Assembly: GCF_047948215.1 (NCBI RefSeq) | Contig: NC_134455.1 | Coordinates: 346,108,997 to 346,172,996, forward strand | DNA length: 64,000 nucleotides | DNA from: Lycorma delicatula | Taxonomy: Eukaryota; Arthropoda; Insecta; Hemiptera; Fulgoridae | Reading direction: 5' to 3' | Shown: piece after piece, positions 31,598-46,300 of the stretch | Layout of the letters: every line of letters starts with the position of its first letter | How positions within the stretch are numbered: position 1 is the stretch's first letter | Notes under the pieces: model-generated | Databases searched by the model: none | Told to the model about the DNA's origin: nothing | The model's input: only the letters and a program-made list of their open reading frames with translations | Made by a program: the position numbers and the translations under genes

Positions 31598-33638
31598 AGA
31601 CACGAAAACCGACCAGAGAGCTGGAAATCTCAGAGGAGAAAATCCCTTTTGAGAAAACAGTTAAGTACCTGGGGGTGGTGTTGGACAGGCGGCTTACCTT
31701 CGACGAGCATGTAAATTATGCGACCCGAAGGGCTAAGGCCGCCAGAGCCTCGCTATACCCAGTGCTGAACAGTGCCAGCCCGTACCCACTGGCAACTAAG
31801 CTGCTCATTTTTCGGCTGTACGTACTGCCGATTCTAACATATGCTTACCCGGCATGGGGGGCAGTGTTGAGCTCCTCGCTTCAAAAGAAGATCGAGGCCG
31901 TCCAAAACATAGCGTTGCGGACGATCTTTGGAGCTCCGTGGTTCGTCAGGAACGCCACTCTCCGATCTGATGCGAGATTTCAATCCGTGTCCGAGGTGGG
32001 GGTGGCGCAGGCGCGCAGACTGTTCGGGAGAGCGGCTGTGTCCGAACACAGTCATCTTCGGGACATCTGCAGAGAGGACCCAACTCCGACAGGTGTAAGG
32101 AAGCGGCCTCACGCCGTACTGGACGAACCACCGTGATGGTGCGGTGCGGTAGCCGAAAATCGACAAACCAGGCTTAGGGGCCTCCATATCGCATGAGCCA
32201 TAACCGGAATAGTGCGTCAGACGCGTTTCCGGGGTCGCGAGTTATATAATTTGAAGACTTCAAATACGGTAAGTCGCGCATACAACAAAAACGCGGTCTT
32301 AAAATTCTTTTTTTTTTTCCACGTGTGTTTTGTTCTGTTTCTCTTGTTTCAGAAACGGGAGAAACGTGGATGTGGAACGACTCGACGTGCCAGCCGAAAG
32401 AAAAGTTATAATTAAGAAATTTTTTTTTTTTTTTTTTTTTCCTTCCGTGTGTGTGTTCTGTTTCTTCTGTTGCAGATACCAACAGCCACCACAAAACAAA
32501 TGGTTTCTTCACTGCGGCCACGCGTTCCCCCCAACCCCTTCTCAGACACACGTGTGTCTGAAGGTTAATAATTACGTGGAGTGAATAATTACTGTTTACT
32601 TCTTTCCAGAAAATCGCCGCCCCAAAACCGCGATCGAGAATAGGCACCACCATTTGTAAGTTACCTATTACCTTCCTTTCCTTTCAAGAAAGAAGAAAGA
32701 GGGAACGAGCCCAGCAGCCACCTGCCCAGCAGCCACTGACAGCACAGAAGAGCGAAGAAACCTGCACTTTCCCCCGTTCAGCCCTTCGGGAATTACAAGG
32801 TTAACGGTATGTAACTTCGGTTACTACCAATTCTTGGAAAGTGCAGGCCAAAGAAGAACGAAGAGGTCTTCGGGAGAAGATGAAGAAGAAGGAAGACCAG
32901 CCACTCGTCTCAACATCACGGACTGGAGTCCGGAACAGAGCCCAGCAGAGATGCGTCCTGAAGGGCAGCCATACCAGAAGCGGATGAAGAGCTTCTTTAC
33001 AACCTCTCCTAATTCAAACTTACAATCAGACAAAGTAACCCAGCAATTGCGACTCCTCCGGAAAAGGGGACGCATTGCTCCCTCCTTACAGATAGTGCCC
33101 CGTTGTGGCGTATTCCTGCTAGCCTATTAAAGTGTTAGCACCGAAAGGACTTCAGTGGACGGTCTGAAGGGGAATTACGTCGGGAGGACAGGCTTTATAA
33201 GCCTAGCCTTCCGCGGTCGGCCCATGCAATGGGTTTGATAACGCTGGTTCAACAACGGATTGGAATGCAATTAAATCCGTCTTAAATTCACTAAAATAAT
33301 AATAGACAAAAATTGAAAAATTAGATCCGAGATTAAAAATAACCTTTTAAAAACAAGCCCGATTAGAAAGATCCAGCAGCAAGGGACTCTGTCCAGGCTC
33401 TGCGATAAAGTAGGGAGTAATAGACTCCTGCCAACTTTGCATTCCATTCCATTCCGGATTCTAAGGGCGGATTCTTGTCTTGGCAGTCATAGAGAAAGGT
33501 TGTGTTTATAAGAGCTCTGAATAATTGTGTTAGTGTGAGTGCAGCCCAGAGGGTCTACAGCTTATACCTGCTTCAACTGGCGTCGCCGACCATGTGAAGC
33601 GGTACCGCTAGGACACCAGCCGGGCGGCCAGCTACCTG
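31598..33638 (+). mobile_element. B3: 5'-truncated B element
   Basis: Same start and RT-tail frame as B1 and B2, and the same 8-bp ATCAGCCC deletion. It has its own 5-bp deletion after GCGGTCT (near 32299), where B0-B2 read GCGGTCTAAATTTAAAATTC. B3 therefore belongs with B1 and B2, although its upstream A3 carries the insertion shared with A4 and A5. Confidence 0.87.
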
Positions 33639-33889
33639 CATTCCAGTGTTTTATTGTCACAACAACAACAGCTAAGACTAGAATTTTATGACTATCATAT
33701 AATTTATTTTTATTTCAGCTATTATAATAGTGAACTTTTATTACATAGCCTATATAAATTGTATAGGACTATCGTGTGAATAGCATACCATATTGTGTTT
33801 TGTTCTTTTTTCTTTCAGAAAAGTGTTAACTATAAGATATATATTCTTAGTTTAATTTTTTATTTTATTTTTTATTTTTTCGGCGAAAA
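33639..33889 (+). other. A4 5' UTR
   Basis: Same leader as in A2, with one private change: TAAGATATATATTC for TAAGACATATATTC near 33836. Confidence 0.7.
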
Positions 33890-35065
33890 ATGGAAAGCGT
33901 AGTTGCGCCACGCGCAAAGACGCGGCCTGCCCCGTCCTGTGGATCCGTGTCCAGCGGCTCGGACCGCAGCGACGAGGGGGCATCACTGAGACTGGCCAAA
34001 CGTGCCAAGAAGGGTTTGGGGAGCTCTAAGCTGCCCAGACCGACTGCGTCAACCTCCAGCGCCTCAACGCCGACGACACCGACATCCAGCCACTCTGGTG
34101 CCGCCAGAGAGGCAATGGATACAGGGGCTCCCTGCCCGGAGGCTGATCCTGCTCCTCAACAGAAGAGCAAGATCCCGCCCATAATGCTGGACATCTACGC
34201 TGAACTCACTGAGATGGGACTGGACGTCTCATCGGTGAGGAAACTAACGACACGGGATGGCAGGGAAACTGCCACCTGTCTGGTCGCTCTGAGGAGGACC
34301 CCTGATGTCCGGAAGGTGTACGACATCGACAGCCTGTTCTGTTGCAGGGTGAAGATGTCGGCCTACGTGGCGAAAGGCGGCCCCCCCCAATGCCATCGTT
34401 GCCAGCGGTTTGGGCACTCTAGCAATTACTGCTCGAGGGCCTTCAACTGCCTGAAGTGTGCAGGTCAGCACGAGACCGCCACCTGCACCAAGACCAGGGA
34501 ATCCCCTGCAGTTTGCATCAACTGCAAGGGAGACCACCCCGCTAATTATCGCGGGTGCGGCTACTACAAGAAGATAGTGGCCAGACAAACAATTGGCGCT
34601 GCCACGACTCCCGCCAGCGGAAGATCGTGGGCCAGTGTGGCGTCCGGTGCGACAGGGAAACCGACCGCCCCCCGGACTGCCGATGCGGAGAAATCCGAAA
34701 AAGCTGCCCCGGGGGCGGGGCCCCCCGCTGAGGAGGCTGCAGAGCGCCCACCAAAGGTGGCCGCTCCAAAAGGGAAACCGCCCAAACAGGCGGCCCCTTC
34801 AAAAGCGAAAACCGTCGCTGGCGGGGGACAACAGCCCAAAAAGGCGATGAAGAAGGGAGGGGGAAAGGTGCGGAAAACTACACCTGCGCCGGCCCCCCGC
34901 CCTTCCGAGCCGAAACAGAGCGCCGAGAAGCGACAGACAAAGGGGCCGAGAAGCGGAGTCCACCCTCTGGCCAAGCTAAGGCTCAGGGGACGGCTGCCCG
35001 GGTCGTGGGAGAGAGTCCCAGGGAGGGGGGCAGCGACAGCTCGCGGTTCTCCTTCGCTGGGATAG
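33890..35065 (+). pseudogene. A4 ORF1 (gag), tail frameshifted
   Basis: 391 residues with the same translation as A1 and A3. A private silent change (CCAAACGTGCC for CCAAGCGTGCC, near 33998-34008) confirms that this is a separate copy and not a collapsed repeat. Confidence 0.85.
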
Positions 35066-35167
35066 TGCCTGACATCCTGGCTGCCGTTCCCAGGCTGATG
35101 CAGGCGAGCGGTATACGGGAGATACTCCACATAATAGTGGAGACTATCACCACAATAGTTGCTCGCT

Positions 35168-38100
35168 ATGCATAAGCGGGTACTTAGGGTATTAGGATGG
35201 AATGCTGATGGGCTCCGAAGCAGGACGCTGGAATTACTGCGTCTTGCGGAAGACCTAGAAGCAGACGTCATCTGCGTAGCTGAAACAAAGCTCACGCCTG
35301 CACAAAAGGTGACACTTCGGAATTATACGGCGTATAGAACCGACAGGGCGGTACCGCAAGGGCGACCTCCAGCTGGGGGCACTGCGGTATTTGTCCACAG
35401 ACGTGTAACTCACGCAAGAGTTAACATCCAGACACGTTGTCTGGAGCAAACGTGCGTCCAGCTGGATTTCGCGGGGACAGTGTATAGGGTGATTGCGGCC
35501 TATAATCCGCCAAATCGCCCTCTACCGCTGGATGACCTGGACCTCCTTCTGGACGCACAATCACCCGCAATAATTGCGGGTGACTTGAACGCAAAACACA
35601 CGTCGTGGAACAGCCGCAGGGCCAACAGAAATGGCCGCGCCCTCAGCGAGTATGCACAGAGGGCGGGGGTCAGGGTGCTCGGCCCTGAAACTCCCACGTT
35701 CACGCATAATTCGGGTAATTTTCGGCCTGACGTCCTTGACATTGCCATAGTGAGGGCAGTGGAAAAACCACTGTCCATCGCGACAATCGAGGACCTCAGC
35801 TCCGACCACTCCCCTGTCCTGCTTGAACTGGAAGATGATAGGGCCGACCGATACCCGCCGCCTAGGTGCAAAGAGGCGGTCAACTGGATGAGATTCAAGG
35901 AAACTCTCCAGAGGACCTATCACCGAGAGCCACTAGATCTGCTGGGCACGGCCGAGGAAATTGATAACGAGACCGAGTCAGTTACCACGGCTATCAGGGC
36001 TGCTCTTAGTACTTGTACGACGAAAAGCCCGATAGACTGCCGTAGGGACAGGCTTCCTCCTAGAGTGACCGAAGCAATAGCCGAGAAGCGACGGCTAAGA
36101 ACAAGATACAGACTCACCCTGGACCCTGACGATAAGCGCTTGCTCAACGCTCAGACGACCAGGGTGAAACAATTGCTGGAGGCGCACAGGGAGGAATCCT
36201 GGCGGGATTTCCTCGAGTCGGCTTCGGCGGATATGGGATCGGCTTTCCGCCTTTGCAAGAGGCTGAAGGGGCCTGGAGCTCCGAAACACCCTCTACATGG
36301 TCCGAGTGGTCTGGCCTACTCTGACCAAGACAAGGCAGAGGTTTTCGCGGATACACTGGAAGACCAGTTTACCCCGAACACCGATGTTTACGATGACGAC
36401 CATATAGAGGAGGTCGAGGACTTCTGGGAGACCTACGCCGAAAATGCGATAGCGGTGCCCCCTCAGGTTGATCGCGTACGCGAGGACGAGGTCACAGCGG
36501 CCATAACTGCCACACGCCCGGATAAAGCTCCGGGGCCGGATGGCATAAAGGCCCGTGCCCTTAGAAACGTCCCGCGATGTGTGATCACAGGACTAGCGGT
36601 CATCTTTTCTTCTATTATCTGGGTGGGCCATTACCCATCCAGCTGGAAGACTGCGAGAGTCGTGTGCTTTCCGAAGCCGGGGAAGGACCCACTCTTTCCC
36701 CAAAACTATAGGCCGATTTCCCTGCTCCCGGTATTGTCGAAGATATTCGAAAGAATACTATTTCCATTTATAATTTTATTTTATCTATTCCTTTTAATCA
36801 ATTTAACCAATTTCTTGAGAACCAACTCCCTCAATATTATTTACCATCGGACTTCGAAGTTTATTCAATCATGACAGAAGAACCGATTCCAAGTAGAACC
36901 ATATCATCTCAAAATTATGACGATAAAGTCATTGAATTAATAAATTTAAATAACAATCATCAAGTAGACGAAGTTGTTGACACTATGTCAAACGTTTCAT
37001 TTGAACAGCTGAAACAAAAATGCGAAGTGATTAACAACGACAATTTTCCTACGTATAATTTACCATTAATTGAAAATAAAAAAAAAAAAAAAAAAAAAAA
37101 CGTCTGACTCGATATCTGGGGCGGGGGATCAGGCAAGACCAGTTTGGTTTTCGGAAGGGCCACGCGACAACGCACCAACTGGTACGGATCGTGGACAGCG
37201 TCGCCACAGGTCTCAACAGAAAGATGGTCACTGTGGCCGCCTTCCTGGATGTGGCCAAGGCATTCGACAGGGTGTGGCACGAGGGCCTGTTATACAAGCT
37301 CGCCCGTTCCCCCTTGCCGAGTGGACTGGTGATGCTGTTGCGGTCCTACCTGATGGGCAGAAAATTCCACGTCTCGATGGGGGAGTCAATTTCCACTGAC
37401 CGACCAATCGAGGCTGGAGTTCCGCAGGGGGCTGTACTTTCCCCCTTGCTCTTCACGACATATATCAACGATATGCCGTGCATAGCGGGGGTGAGGGCCA
37501 GCCTCTACGCTGATGACACCGCGTTCTTCTATACGTCGTGTAATACCGATTTCGCGGTGGGGAAACTGCAGGAACAGCTGGACGGGCTGGAGAAGTGGCG
37601 GGTCAAGATGAACGGAGATAAATCCGTAGCCGTGATCTTTACCCCTCCCGGGAAAAAGCGGAAACAGCCAGTCCGGTTGGAAATCTGTGGCGACCCCATA
37701 GAATATAAAAAGTCGGCGAAATACCTGGGGGTGATCATCGATAACCGGCTGACCTTCCGGGAACACATCCTAAGTGTAACCGAGAGGGCGAAGCAGGCTC
37801 GAGGCGCACTCTACCAGCTGCTGAACCGACGAAGTCCAACGCCAAACCTAATTAAGATCTTACTTTTCAGGATCTACGTGATTCCCATCATGGTTTACGC
37901 CTTCCCGGCCTGGGGAGGACTGGCGAGCGCACAACTCCTGAAGAAACTGGAGGTCGTCCAGAACATCGCCCTCAGGACGATATTCGGGGCCCCCTGGTTC
38001 ATCAGGAACACAGCTCTACGCAGTGACGCCAGACTGCAGACAGTCTGCGAGGTGGGACTGGAGCAGGCGAAGCGGTTCTACAGCTCAGCTGCTGCCTCCG

Positions 38101-38192
38101 AGTTCCAACACATCCGGGACATCTGCAGGGAGGACCCGCAACCACAGGTGGTCAGGAAACGACCACATGCAGTATTGGACGAACCGCCGTAA
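35168..38192 (+). pseudogene. A4 ORF2, disrupted by the 341-bp insertion
   Basis: Same break as A3: the frame stops at 36874 inside the insertion, and RT sequence resumes at 37101. The endonuclease is intact; the RT catalytic motifs lie only in the separated 3' part. No additional lesion was seen. Confidence 0.92.
36760..37100 (+). mobile_element. 341-bp poly(A)-ended insertion in A4 ORF2
   Basis: Same boundaries, target deletion, open frame (ATG at 36871) and poly(A) length (23) as in A3. Poly(A) runs change length quickly, so the equal length implies a very recent duplication of the unit, or consensus smoothing in the assembly. Confidence 0.85.
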
Positions 38193-39803
38193 GGTAACGG
38201 CCGGCCAGGTAAGCCATGCCACTAAACAGAGGTAAGTCCTACTGCAAATTATGTATCCATATATATAATTATTTTTTAAATATTATAATAATAAGAGTCG
38301 ACAACTGCAACGTGGGTTGCCCCCGGGCCGCCACTTTAATTGAGGTTAAAAACATATCTGACTCTTACACATAAGAGTCAACATAATGGCATGACAAATT
38401 ATGTCATCCCCCACCAAGCTATAACACAAATAGTTTATACAAATTAGAAATACACTTACGCATATGATCATAGGATAGTATGCCTATACAATAAGCGAAC
38501 CACTAAAACCAATCCCCTCCGCTCAATCCTCCATCACCTTCCGCACCAGAGGGAAGAAGAGACGACGAGGCAGCAGAAGAAGAAGACGATGAAGAAAGAA
38601 CTGCTACGGAAAGAAGAAACCTGCCTTCTCGCCCGCTTAGTTCTTTTTAGAACTACAAGCAAAGCGGTAAGCAAAGGTTACTCAAGAGAAGAGTTAGGCA
38701 AGGTCTACGGCTTCACAGCGAGGGCCCACCAAAAGAAGACAGGCGGACACTCTACTAAATTCCGCTCCCACTTCCATACCTATCCGGCAGCTTGACTGCT
38801 TTAACCCGCCACCACCAAATACCACGGTGATAAAAGAGCAATCTTTATCACCAATTCAATAGTTCAATACGCTGTGCGCTTGGGCTTTTTCTTTTTCAGG
38901 CAAAACTCCAAGCACTGCAAGGACAGCTAGAAGAAAGCGTGTTTGGCCAGCCACCACCTGACCCCCCAAACCCTCCGCGGACCATTATATTTTGACATGG
39001 CCTAACCAGTACCAGCACCTGCACCAAGTTCAAATTTTAAATATAATAGGGGGGCGTTTTATTCAAAATTGTCACCACCCCGGCGCACGGGCGCACGAAA
39101 AACAACCTGCGTTATGTATATCTCTCCTGCCTGCCCTTACGGCGGGCAGACATCTAATACTTAATAGAGGTATATCGCGCTCAGAATAGTAAACCGCAAA
39201 TCATACTCTACCGACTGAGATAGCTCTGAGGCGCAACACCCCAGAGCAATCCATCCAACCACATTTCCTTAATTCAGACCAAGCTAAATTGAACTGAATT
39301 GAGTAAATGAATAAGAGTAGGCCAAAAATCGCCTCCGACGTTCCTTTCCTTATGAGAGGACGCCAGCTTAGACTAAGGATTTCAGCCAACTCTTGGCTGA
39401 AATGGAGCGCGTCACGGAAGATAAGCTTACTAGCAAATCGTTCCGCCGGGCCCCTACCGACAAACCATCCATTGGATCGGAACGCAATCCAAACTTCACC
39501 AAACGAATAAACGCCAACTACTATTAATAACCGCCAGTGAAATAGAATCACCCAGCACCAAAGGACGAAAGTCCGTATACTGCGAAAAATAGGAGGGTAT
39601 TGCACCCTCCGACATCCTTGCGTTCCGTTCCGGATTCTAAGGGGGTGATCCTTGGCTTTGCTAGTGGAAGGATCTCTTTGTGCTCTGTGATTTGTGAGTT
39701 GTAACCAGTCCAGCCAGGTGTTCAACAGGACTTCTACCTGCGTCGACAGACAATGTAAGAAGGGTCTGCGAGGACATCAGCCGGGCGGCCAGCTACCTGG
39801 ATT
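38193..39803 (+). other. A4 3' UTR
   Basis: Hairpins and terminus as in A2 and A3. No private change noticed. Confidence 0.75.
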
Positions 39804-41857
39804 AGACACGAAAACCGACCAGAGAGCTGGAAATCTCAGAGGAGAAAATCCCTTTTGAGAAAACAGTTAAGTACCTGGGGGTGGTGTTGGACAGGCGGCT
39901 TACCTTCGACGAGCATGTAAATTATGCGACCCGAAGGGCTAAGGCCGCCAGAGCCTCGCTATACCCAGTGCTGAACAGTGCCAGCCCGTACCCACTGGCA
40001 ACTAAGCTGCTCATTTTTCGGCTGTACGTACTGCCGATTCTAACATATGCTTACCCGGCATGGGGGGCAGTGTTGAGCTCCTCGCTTCAAAAGAAGATCG
40101 AGGCCGTCCAAAACATAGCGTTGCGGACGATCTTTGGAGCTCCGTGGTTCGTCAGGAACGCCACTCTCCGATCTGATGCGAGATTTCAATCCGTGTCCGA
40201 GGTGGGGGTGGCGCAGGCGCGCAGACTGTTCGGGAGAGCGGCTGTGTCCGAACACAGTCATCTTCGGGACATCTGCAGAGAGGACCCAACTCCGACAGGT
40301 GTAAGGAAGCGGCCTCACGCCGTACTGGACGAACCACCGTGATGGTGCGGTGCGGTAGCCGAAAATCGACAAACCAGGCTTAGGGGCCTCCATATCGCAT
40401 GAGCCATAACCGGAATAGTGCGTCAGACGCGTTTCCGGGGTCGCGAGTTATATAATTTGAAGACTTCAAATACGGTAAGTCGCGCATACAACAAAAACGC
40501 GGTCTAAATTAAAAATTTTTTTTTTTTTTCCACGTGTGTTTTGTTCTGTTTCTCTTGTTTCAGAAACGGGAGAAACGTGGATGTGGAACGACTCGACGTG
40601 CCAGCCGAAAGAAAAGTTATAATTAAGAAATTTTTTTTTTTTTTTTTTTTTCCTTCCGTGTGTGTGTTCTGTTTCTTCTGTTGCAGATACCAACAGCCAC
40701 CACAAAACAAATGGTTTCTTCACTGCGGCCACGCGTTCCCCCCAACCCCTTCTCAGACACGTGTGTGTCTGAAGGTTAATAATTACGTGGAGTGAATAAT
40801 TACTGTTTACTTCTTTCCAGAAAATCGCCGCCCCAAAACCGCGATCGAGAATAGGCACCACCATTTGTAAGTTACCTATTACCTTCCTTTCCTTTCAAGA
40901 AAGAAGAAAGAGGGAACGAGCCCATCAGCCCAGCAGCCACCTGCCCAGCAGCCACTGACAGCACAGAAGAGCGAAGAAACCTGCACTTTCCCCCGTTCAG
41001 CCCTTCGGGAATTACAAGGTTAACGGTATGTAACTTCGGTTACTACCAATTCTTGGAAAGTGCAGGCCAAAGAAGAACGAAGAGGTCTTCGGGAGAAGAT
41101 GAAGAAGAAGGAAGACCAGCCACTCGTCTCAACATCACGGACTGGAGTCCGGAACAGAGCCCAGCAGAGATGCGTCCTGAAGGGCAGCCATACCAGAAGC
41201 GGATGAAGAGCTTCTTTACAACCTCTCCTAATTCAAACTTACAATCAGACAAAGTAACCCAGCAATTGCGACTCCTCCGGAAAAGGGGACGCATTGCTCC
41301 CTCCTTACAGATAGTGCCCCGTTGTGGCGTATTCCTGCTAGCCTATTAAAGTGTTAGCACCGAAAGGACTTCAGTGGACGGTCTGAAGGGGAATTACGTC
41401 GGGAGGACAGGCTTTATAAGCCTAGCCTTCCGCGGTCGGCCCATGCAATGGGTTTGATAACGCTGGTTCAACAACGGATTGGAATGCAATTAAATCCGTC
41501 TTAAATTCACTAAAATAATAATAGACAAAAATTGAAAAATTAGATCCGAGATTAAAAATAACCTTTTAAAAACAAGCCCGATTAGAAAGATCCAGCAGCA
41601 AGGGACTCTGTCCAGGCTCTGCGATAAAGTAGGGAGTAATAGACTCCTGCCAACTTTGCATTCCATTCCATTCCGGATTCTAAGGGCGGATTCTTGTCTT
41701 GGCAGTCATAGAGAAAGGTTGTGTTTATAAGAGCTCTGAATAATTGTGTTAGTGTGAGTGCAGCCCAGAGGGTCTACAGCTTATACCTGCTTCAACTGGC
41801 GTCGCCGACCATGTGAAGCGGTACCGCTAGGACACCAGCCGGGCGGCCAGCTACCTG
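39804..41857 (+). mobile_element. B4: 5'-truncated B element with altered palindrome
   Basis: Same truncation point and open RT tail as B1. It retains ATCAGCCC (near 40925), like B0, B5 and B6, and reads GCGGTCTAAATTAAAAATTT near 40500, a variant shared with B5 and B6. The 20-bp palindrome is changed here to TCAGACACGTGTGTGTCTGA, which is no longer symmetric. Confidence 0.87.
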
Positions 41858-42108
41858 CATTCCAGTGTTTTATTGTCACAACAACAACAGCTAAGACTAG
41901 AATTTTATGACTATCATATAATTTATTTTTATTTCAGCTATTATAATAGTGAACTTTTATTACATAGCCTATATAAATTGTATAGGACTATCGTGTGAAT
42001 AGCATACCATATTGTGTTTTGTTCTTTTTTCTTTCAGAAAAGTGTTAACTATAAGACATATATTCTTAGTTTAATTTTTTATTTTATTTTTTATTTTTTC
42101 GGCGAAAA
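41858..42108 (+). other. A5 5' UTR
   Basis: Same leader as A2 and A3, with both acceptor-like sites. No private change noticed. Confidence 0.7.
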
Positions 42109-43284
42109 ATGGAAAGCGTAGTTGCGCCACGCGCAAAGACGCGGCCTGCCCCGTCCTGTGGATCCGTGTCCAGCGGCTCGGACCGCAGCGACGAGGGGGC
42201 ATCACTGAGACTGGCCAAGCGTGCCAAGAAGGGTTTGGGGAGCTCTAAGCTGCCCAGACCGACTGCGTCAACCTCCAGCGCCTCAACGCCGACGACACCG
42301 ACATCCAGCCACTCTGGTGCCGCCAGAGAGGCAATGGATACAGGGGCTCCCTGCCCGGAGGCTGATCCTGCTCCTCAACAGAAGAGCAAGATCCCGCCCA
42401 TAATGCTGGACATCTACGCTGAACTCACTGAGATGGGACTGGACGTCTCATCGGTGAGGAAACTAACGACACGGGATGGCAGGGAAACTGCCACCTGTCT
42501 GGTCGCTCTGAGGAGGACCCCTGATGTCCGGAAGGTGTACGACATCGACAGCCTGTTCTGTTGCAGGGTGAAGATGTCGGCCTACGTGGCGAAAGGCGGC
42601 CCCCCCCAATGCCATCGTTGCCAGCGGTTTGGGCACTCTAGCAATTACTGCTCGAGGGCCTTCAACTGCCTGAAGTGTGCAGGTCAGCACGAGACCGCCA
42701 CCTGCACCAAGACCAGGGAATCCCCTGCAGTTTGCATCAACTGCAAGGGAGACCACCCCGCTAATTATCGCGGGTGCGGCTACTACAAGAAGATAGTGGC
42801 CAGACAAACAATTGGCGCTGCCACGACTCCCGCCAGCGGAAGATCGTGGGCCAGTGTGGCGTCCGGTGCGACAGGGAAACCGACCGCCCCCCGGACTGCC
42901 GATGCGGAGAAATCCGAAAAAGCTGCCCCGGGGGCGGGGCCCCCCGCTGAGGAGGCTGCAGAGCGCCCACCAAAGGTGGCCGCTCCAAAAGGGAAACCGC
43001 CCAAACAGGCGGCCCCTTCAAAAGCGAAAACCGTCGCTGGCGGGGGACAACAGCCCAAAAAGGCGATGAAGAAGGGAGGGGGAAAGGTGCGGAAAACTAC
43101 ACCTGCGCCGGCCCCCCGCCCTTCCGAGCCGAAACAGAGCGCCGAGAAGCGACAGACAAAGGGGCCGAGAAGCGGAGTCCACCCTCTGGCCAAGCTAAGG
43201 CTCAGGGGACGGCTGCCCGGGTCGTGGGAGAGAGTCCCAGGGAGGGGGGCAGCGACAGCTCGCGGTTCTCCTTCGCTGGGATAG
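42109..43284 (+). pseudogene. A5 ORF1 (gag), tail frameshifted
   Basis: 391 residues, same translation as A1, with knuckles intact and the early SPSLG stop. Its ORF2 is disrupted, so the unit is gag-only. Confidence 0.85.
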
Positions 43285-43386
43285 TGCCTGACATCCTGGC
43301 TGCCGTTCCCAGGCTGATGCAGGCGAGCGGTATACGGGAGATACTCCACATAATAGTGGAGACTATCACCACAATAGTTGCTCGCT

Positions 43387-46300
43387 ATGCATAAGCGGGT
43401 ACTTAGGGTATTAGGATGGAATGCTGATGGGCTCCGAAGCAGGACGCTGGAATTACTGCGTCTTGCGGAAGACCTAGAAGCAGACGTCATCTGCGTAGCT
43501 GAAACAAAGCTCACGCCTGCACAAAAGGTGACACTTCGGAATTATACGGCGTATAGAACCGACAGGGCGGTACCGCAAGGGCGACCTCCAGCTGGGGGCA
43601 CTGCGGTATTTGTCCACAGACGTGTAACTCACGCAAGAGTTAACATCCAGACACGTTGTCTGGAGCAAACGTGCGTCCAGCTGGATTTCGCGGGGACAGT
43701 GTATAGGGTGATTGCGGCCTATAATCCGCCAAATCGCCCTCTACCGCTGGATGACCTGGACCTCCTTCTGGACGCACAATCACCCGCAATAATTGCGGGT
43801 GACTTGAACGCAAAACACACGTCGTGGAACAGCCGCAGGGCCAACAGAAATGGCCGCGCCCTCAGCGAGTATGCACAGAGGGCGGGGGTCAGGGTGCTCG
43901 GCCCTGAAACTCCCACGTTCACGCATAATTCGGGTAATTTTCGGCCTGACGTCCTTGACATTGCCATAGTGAGGGCAGTGGAAAAACCACTGTCCATCGC
44001 GACAATCGAGGACCTCAGCTCCGACCACTCCCCTGTCCTGCTTGAACTGGAAGATGATAGGGCCGACCGATACCCGCCGCCTAGGTGCAAAGAGGCGGTC
44101 AACTGGATGAGATTCAAGGAAACTCTCCAGAGGACCTATCACCGAGAGCCACTAGATCTGCTGGGCACGGCCGAGGAAATTGATAACGAGACCGAGTCAG
44201 TTACCACGGCTATCAGGGCTGCTCTTAGTACTTGTACGACGAAAAGCCCGATAGACTGCCGTAGGGACAGGCTTCCTCCTAGAGTGACCGAAGCAATAGC
44301 CGAGAAGCGACGGCTAAGAACAAGATACAGACTCACCCTGGACCCTGACGATAAGCGCTTGCTCAACGCTCAGACGACCAGGGTGAAACAATTGCTGGAG
44401 GCGCACAGGGAGGAATCCTGGCGGGATTTCCTCGAGTCGGCTTCGGCGGATATGGGATCGGCTTTCCGCCTTTGCAAGAGGCTGAAGGGGCCTGGAGCTC
44501 CGAAACACCCTCTACATGGTCCGAGTGGTCTGGCCTACTCTGACCAAGACAAGGCAGAGGTTTTCGCGGATACACTGGAAGACCAGTTTACCCCGAACAC
44601 CGATGTTTACGATGACGACCATATAGAGGAGGTCGAGGACTTCTGGGAGACCTACGCCGAAAATGCGATAGCGGTGCCCCCTCAGGTTGATCGCGTACGC
44701 GAGGACGAGGTCACAGCGGCCATAACTGCCACACGCCCGGATAAAGCTCCGGGGCCGGATGGCATAAAGGCCCGTGCCCTTAGAAACGTCCCGCGATGTG
44801 TGATCACAGGACTAGCGGTCATCTTTTCTTCTATTATCTGGGTGGGCCATTACCCATCCAGCTGGAAGACTGCGAGAGTCGTGTGCTTTCCGAAGCCGGG
44901 GAAGGACCCACTCTTTCCCCAAAACTATAGGCCGATTTCCCTGCTCCCGGTATTGTCGAAGATATTCGAAAGAATACTATTTCCATTTATAATTTTATTT
45001 TATCTATTCCTTTTAATCAATTTAACCAATTTCTTGAGAACCAACTCCCTCAATATTATTTACCATCGGACTTCGAAGTTTATTCAATCATGACAGAAGA
45101 ACCGATTCCAAGTAGAACCATATCATCTCAAAATTATGACGATAAAGTCATTGAATTAATAAATTTAAATAACAATCATCAAGTAGACGAAGTTGTTGAC
45201 ACTATGTCAAACGTTTCATTTGAACAGCTGAAACAAAAATGCGAAGTGATTAACAACGACAATTTTCCTACGTATAATTTACCATTAATTGAAAATAAAA
45301 AAAAAAAAAAAAAAAAAAACGTCTGACTCGATATCTGGGGCGGGGGATCAGGCAAGACCAGTTTGGTTTTCGGAAGGGCCACGCGACAACGCACCAACTG
45401 GTACGGATCGTGGACAGCGTCGCCACAGGTCTCAACAGAAAGATGGTCACTGTGGCCGCCTTCCTGGATGTGGCCAAGGCATTCGACAGGGTGTGGCACG
45501 AGGGCCTGTTATACAAGCTCGCCCGTTCCCCCTTGCCGAGTGGACTGGTGATGCTGTTGCGGTCCTACCTGATGGGCAGAAAATTCCACGTCTCGATGGG
45601 GGAGTCAATTTCCACTGACCGACCAATCGAGGCTGGAGTTCCGCAGGGGGCTGTACTTTCCCCCTTGCTCTTCACGACATATATCAACGATATGCCGTGC
45701 ATAGCGGGGGTGAGGGCCAGCCTCTACGCTGATGACACCGCGTTCTTCTATACGTCGTGTAATACCGATTTCGCGGTGGGGAAACTGCAGGAACAGCTGG
45801 ACGGGCTGGAGAAGTGGCGGGTCAAGATGAACGGAGATAAATCCGTAGCCGTGATCTTTACCCCTCCCGGGAAAAAGCGGAAACAGCCAGTCCGGTTGGA
45901 AATCTGTGGCGACCCCATAGAATATAAAAAGTCGGCGAAATACCTGGGGGTGATCATCGATAACCGGCTGACCTTCCGGGAACACATCCTAAGTGTAACC
46001 GAGAGGGCGAAGCAGGCTCGAGGCGCACTCTACCAGCTGCTGAACCGACGAAGTCCAACGCCAAACCTAATTAAGATCTTACTTTTCAGGATCTACGTGA
46101 TTCCCATCATGGTTTACGCCTTCCCGGCCTGGGGAGGACTGGCGAGCGCACAACTCCTGAAGAAACTGGAGGTCGTCCAGAACATCGCCCTCAGGACGAT
46201 ATTCGGGGCCCCCTGGTTCATCAGGAACACAGCTCTACGCAGTGACGCCAGACTGCAGACAGTCTGCGAGGTGGGACTGGAGCAGGCGAAGCGGTTCTAC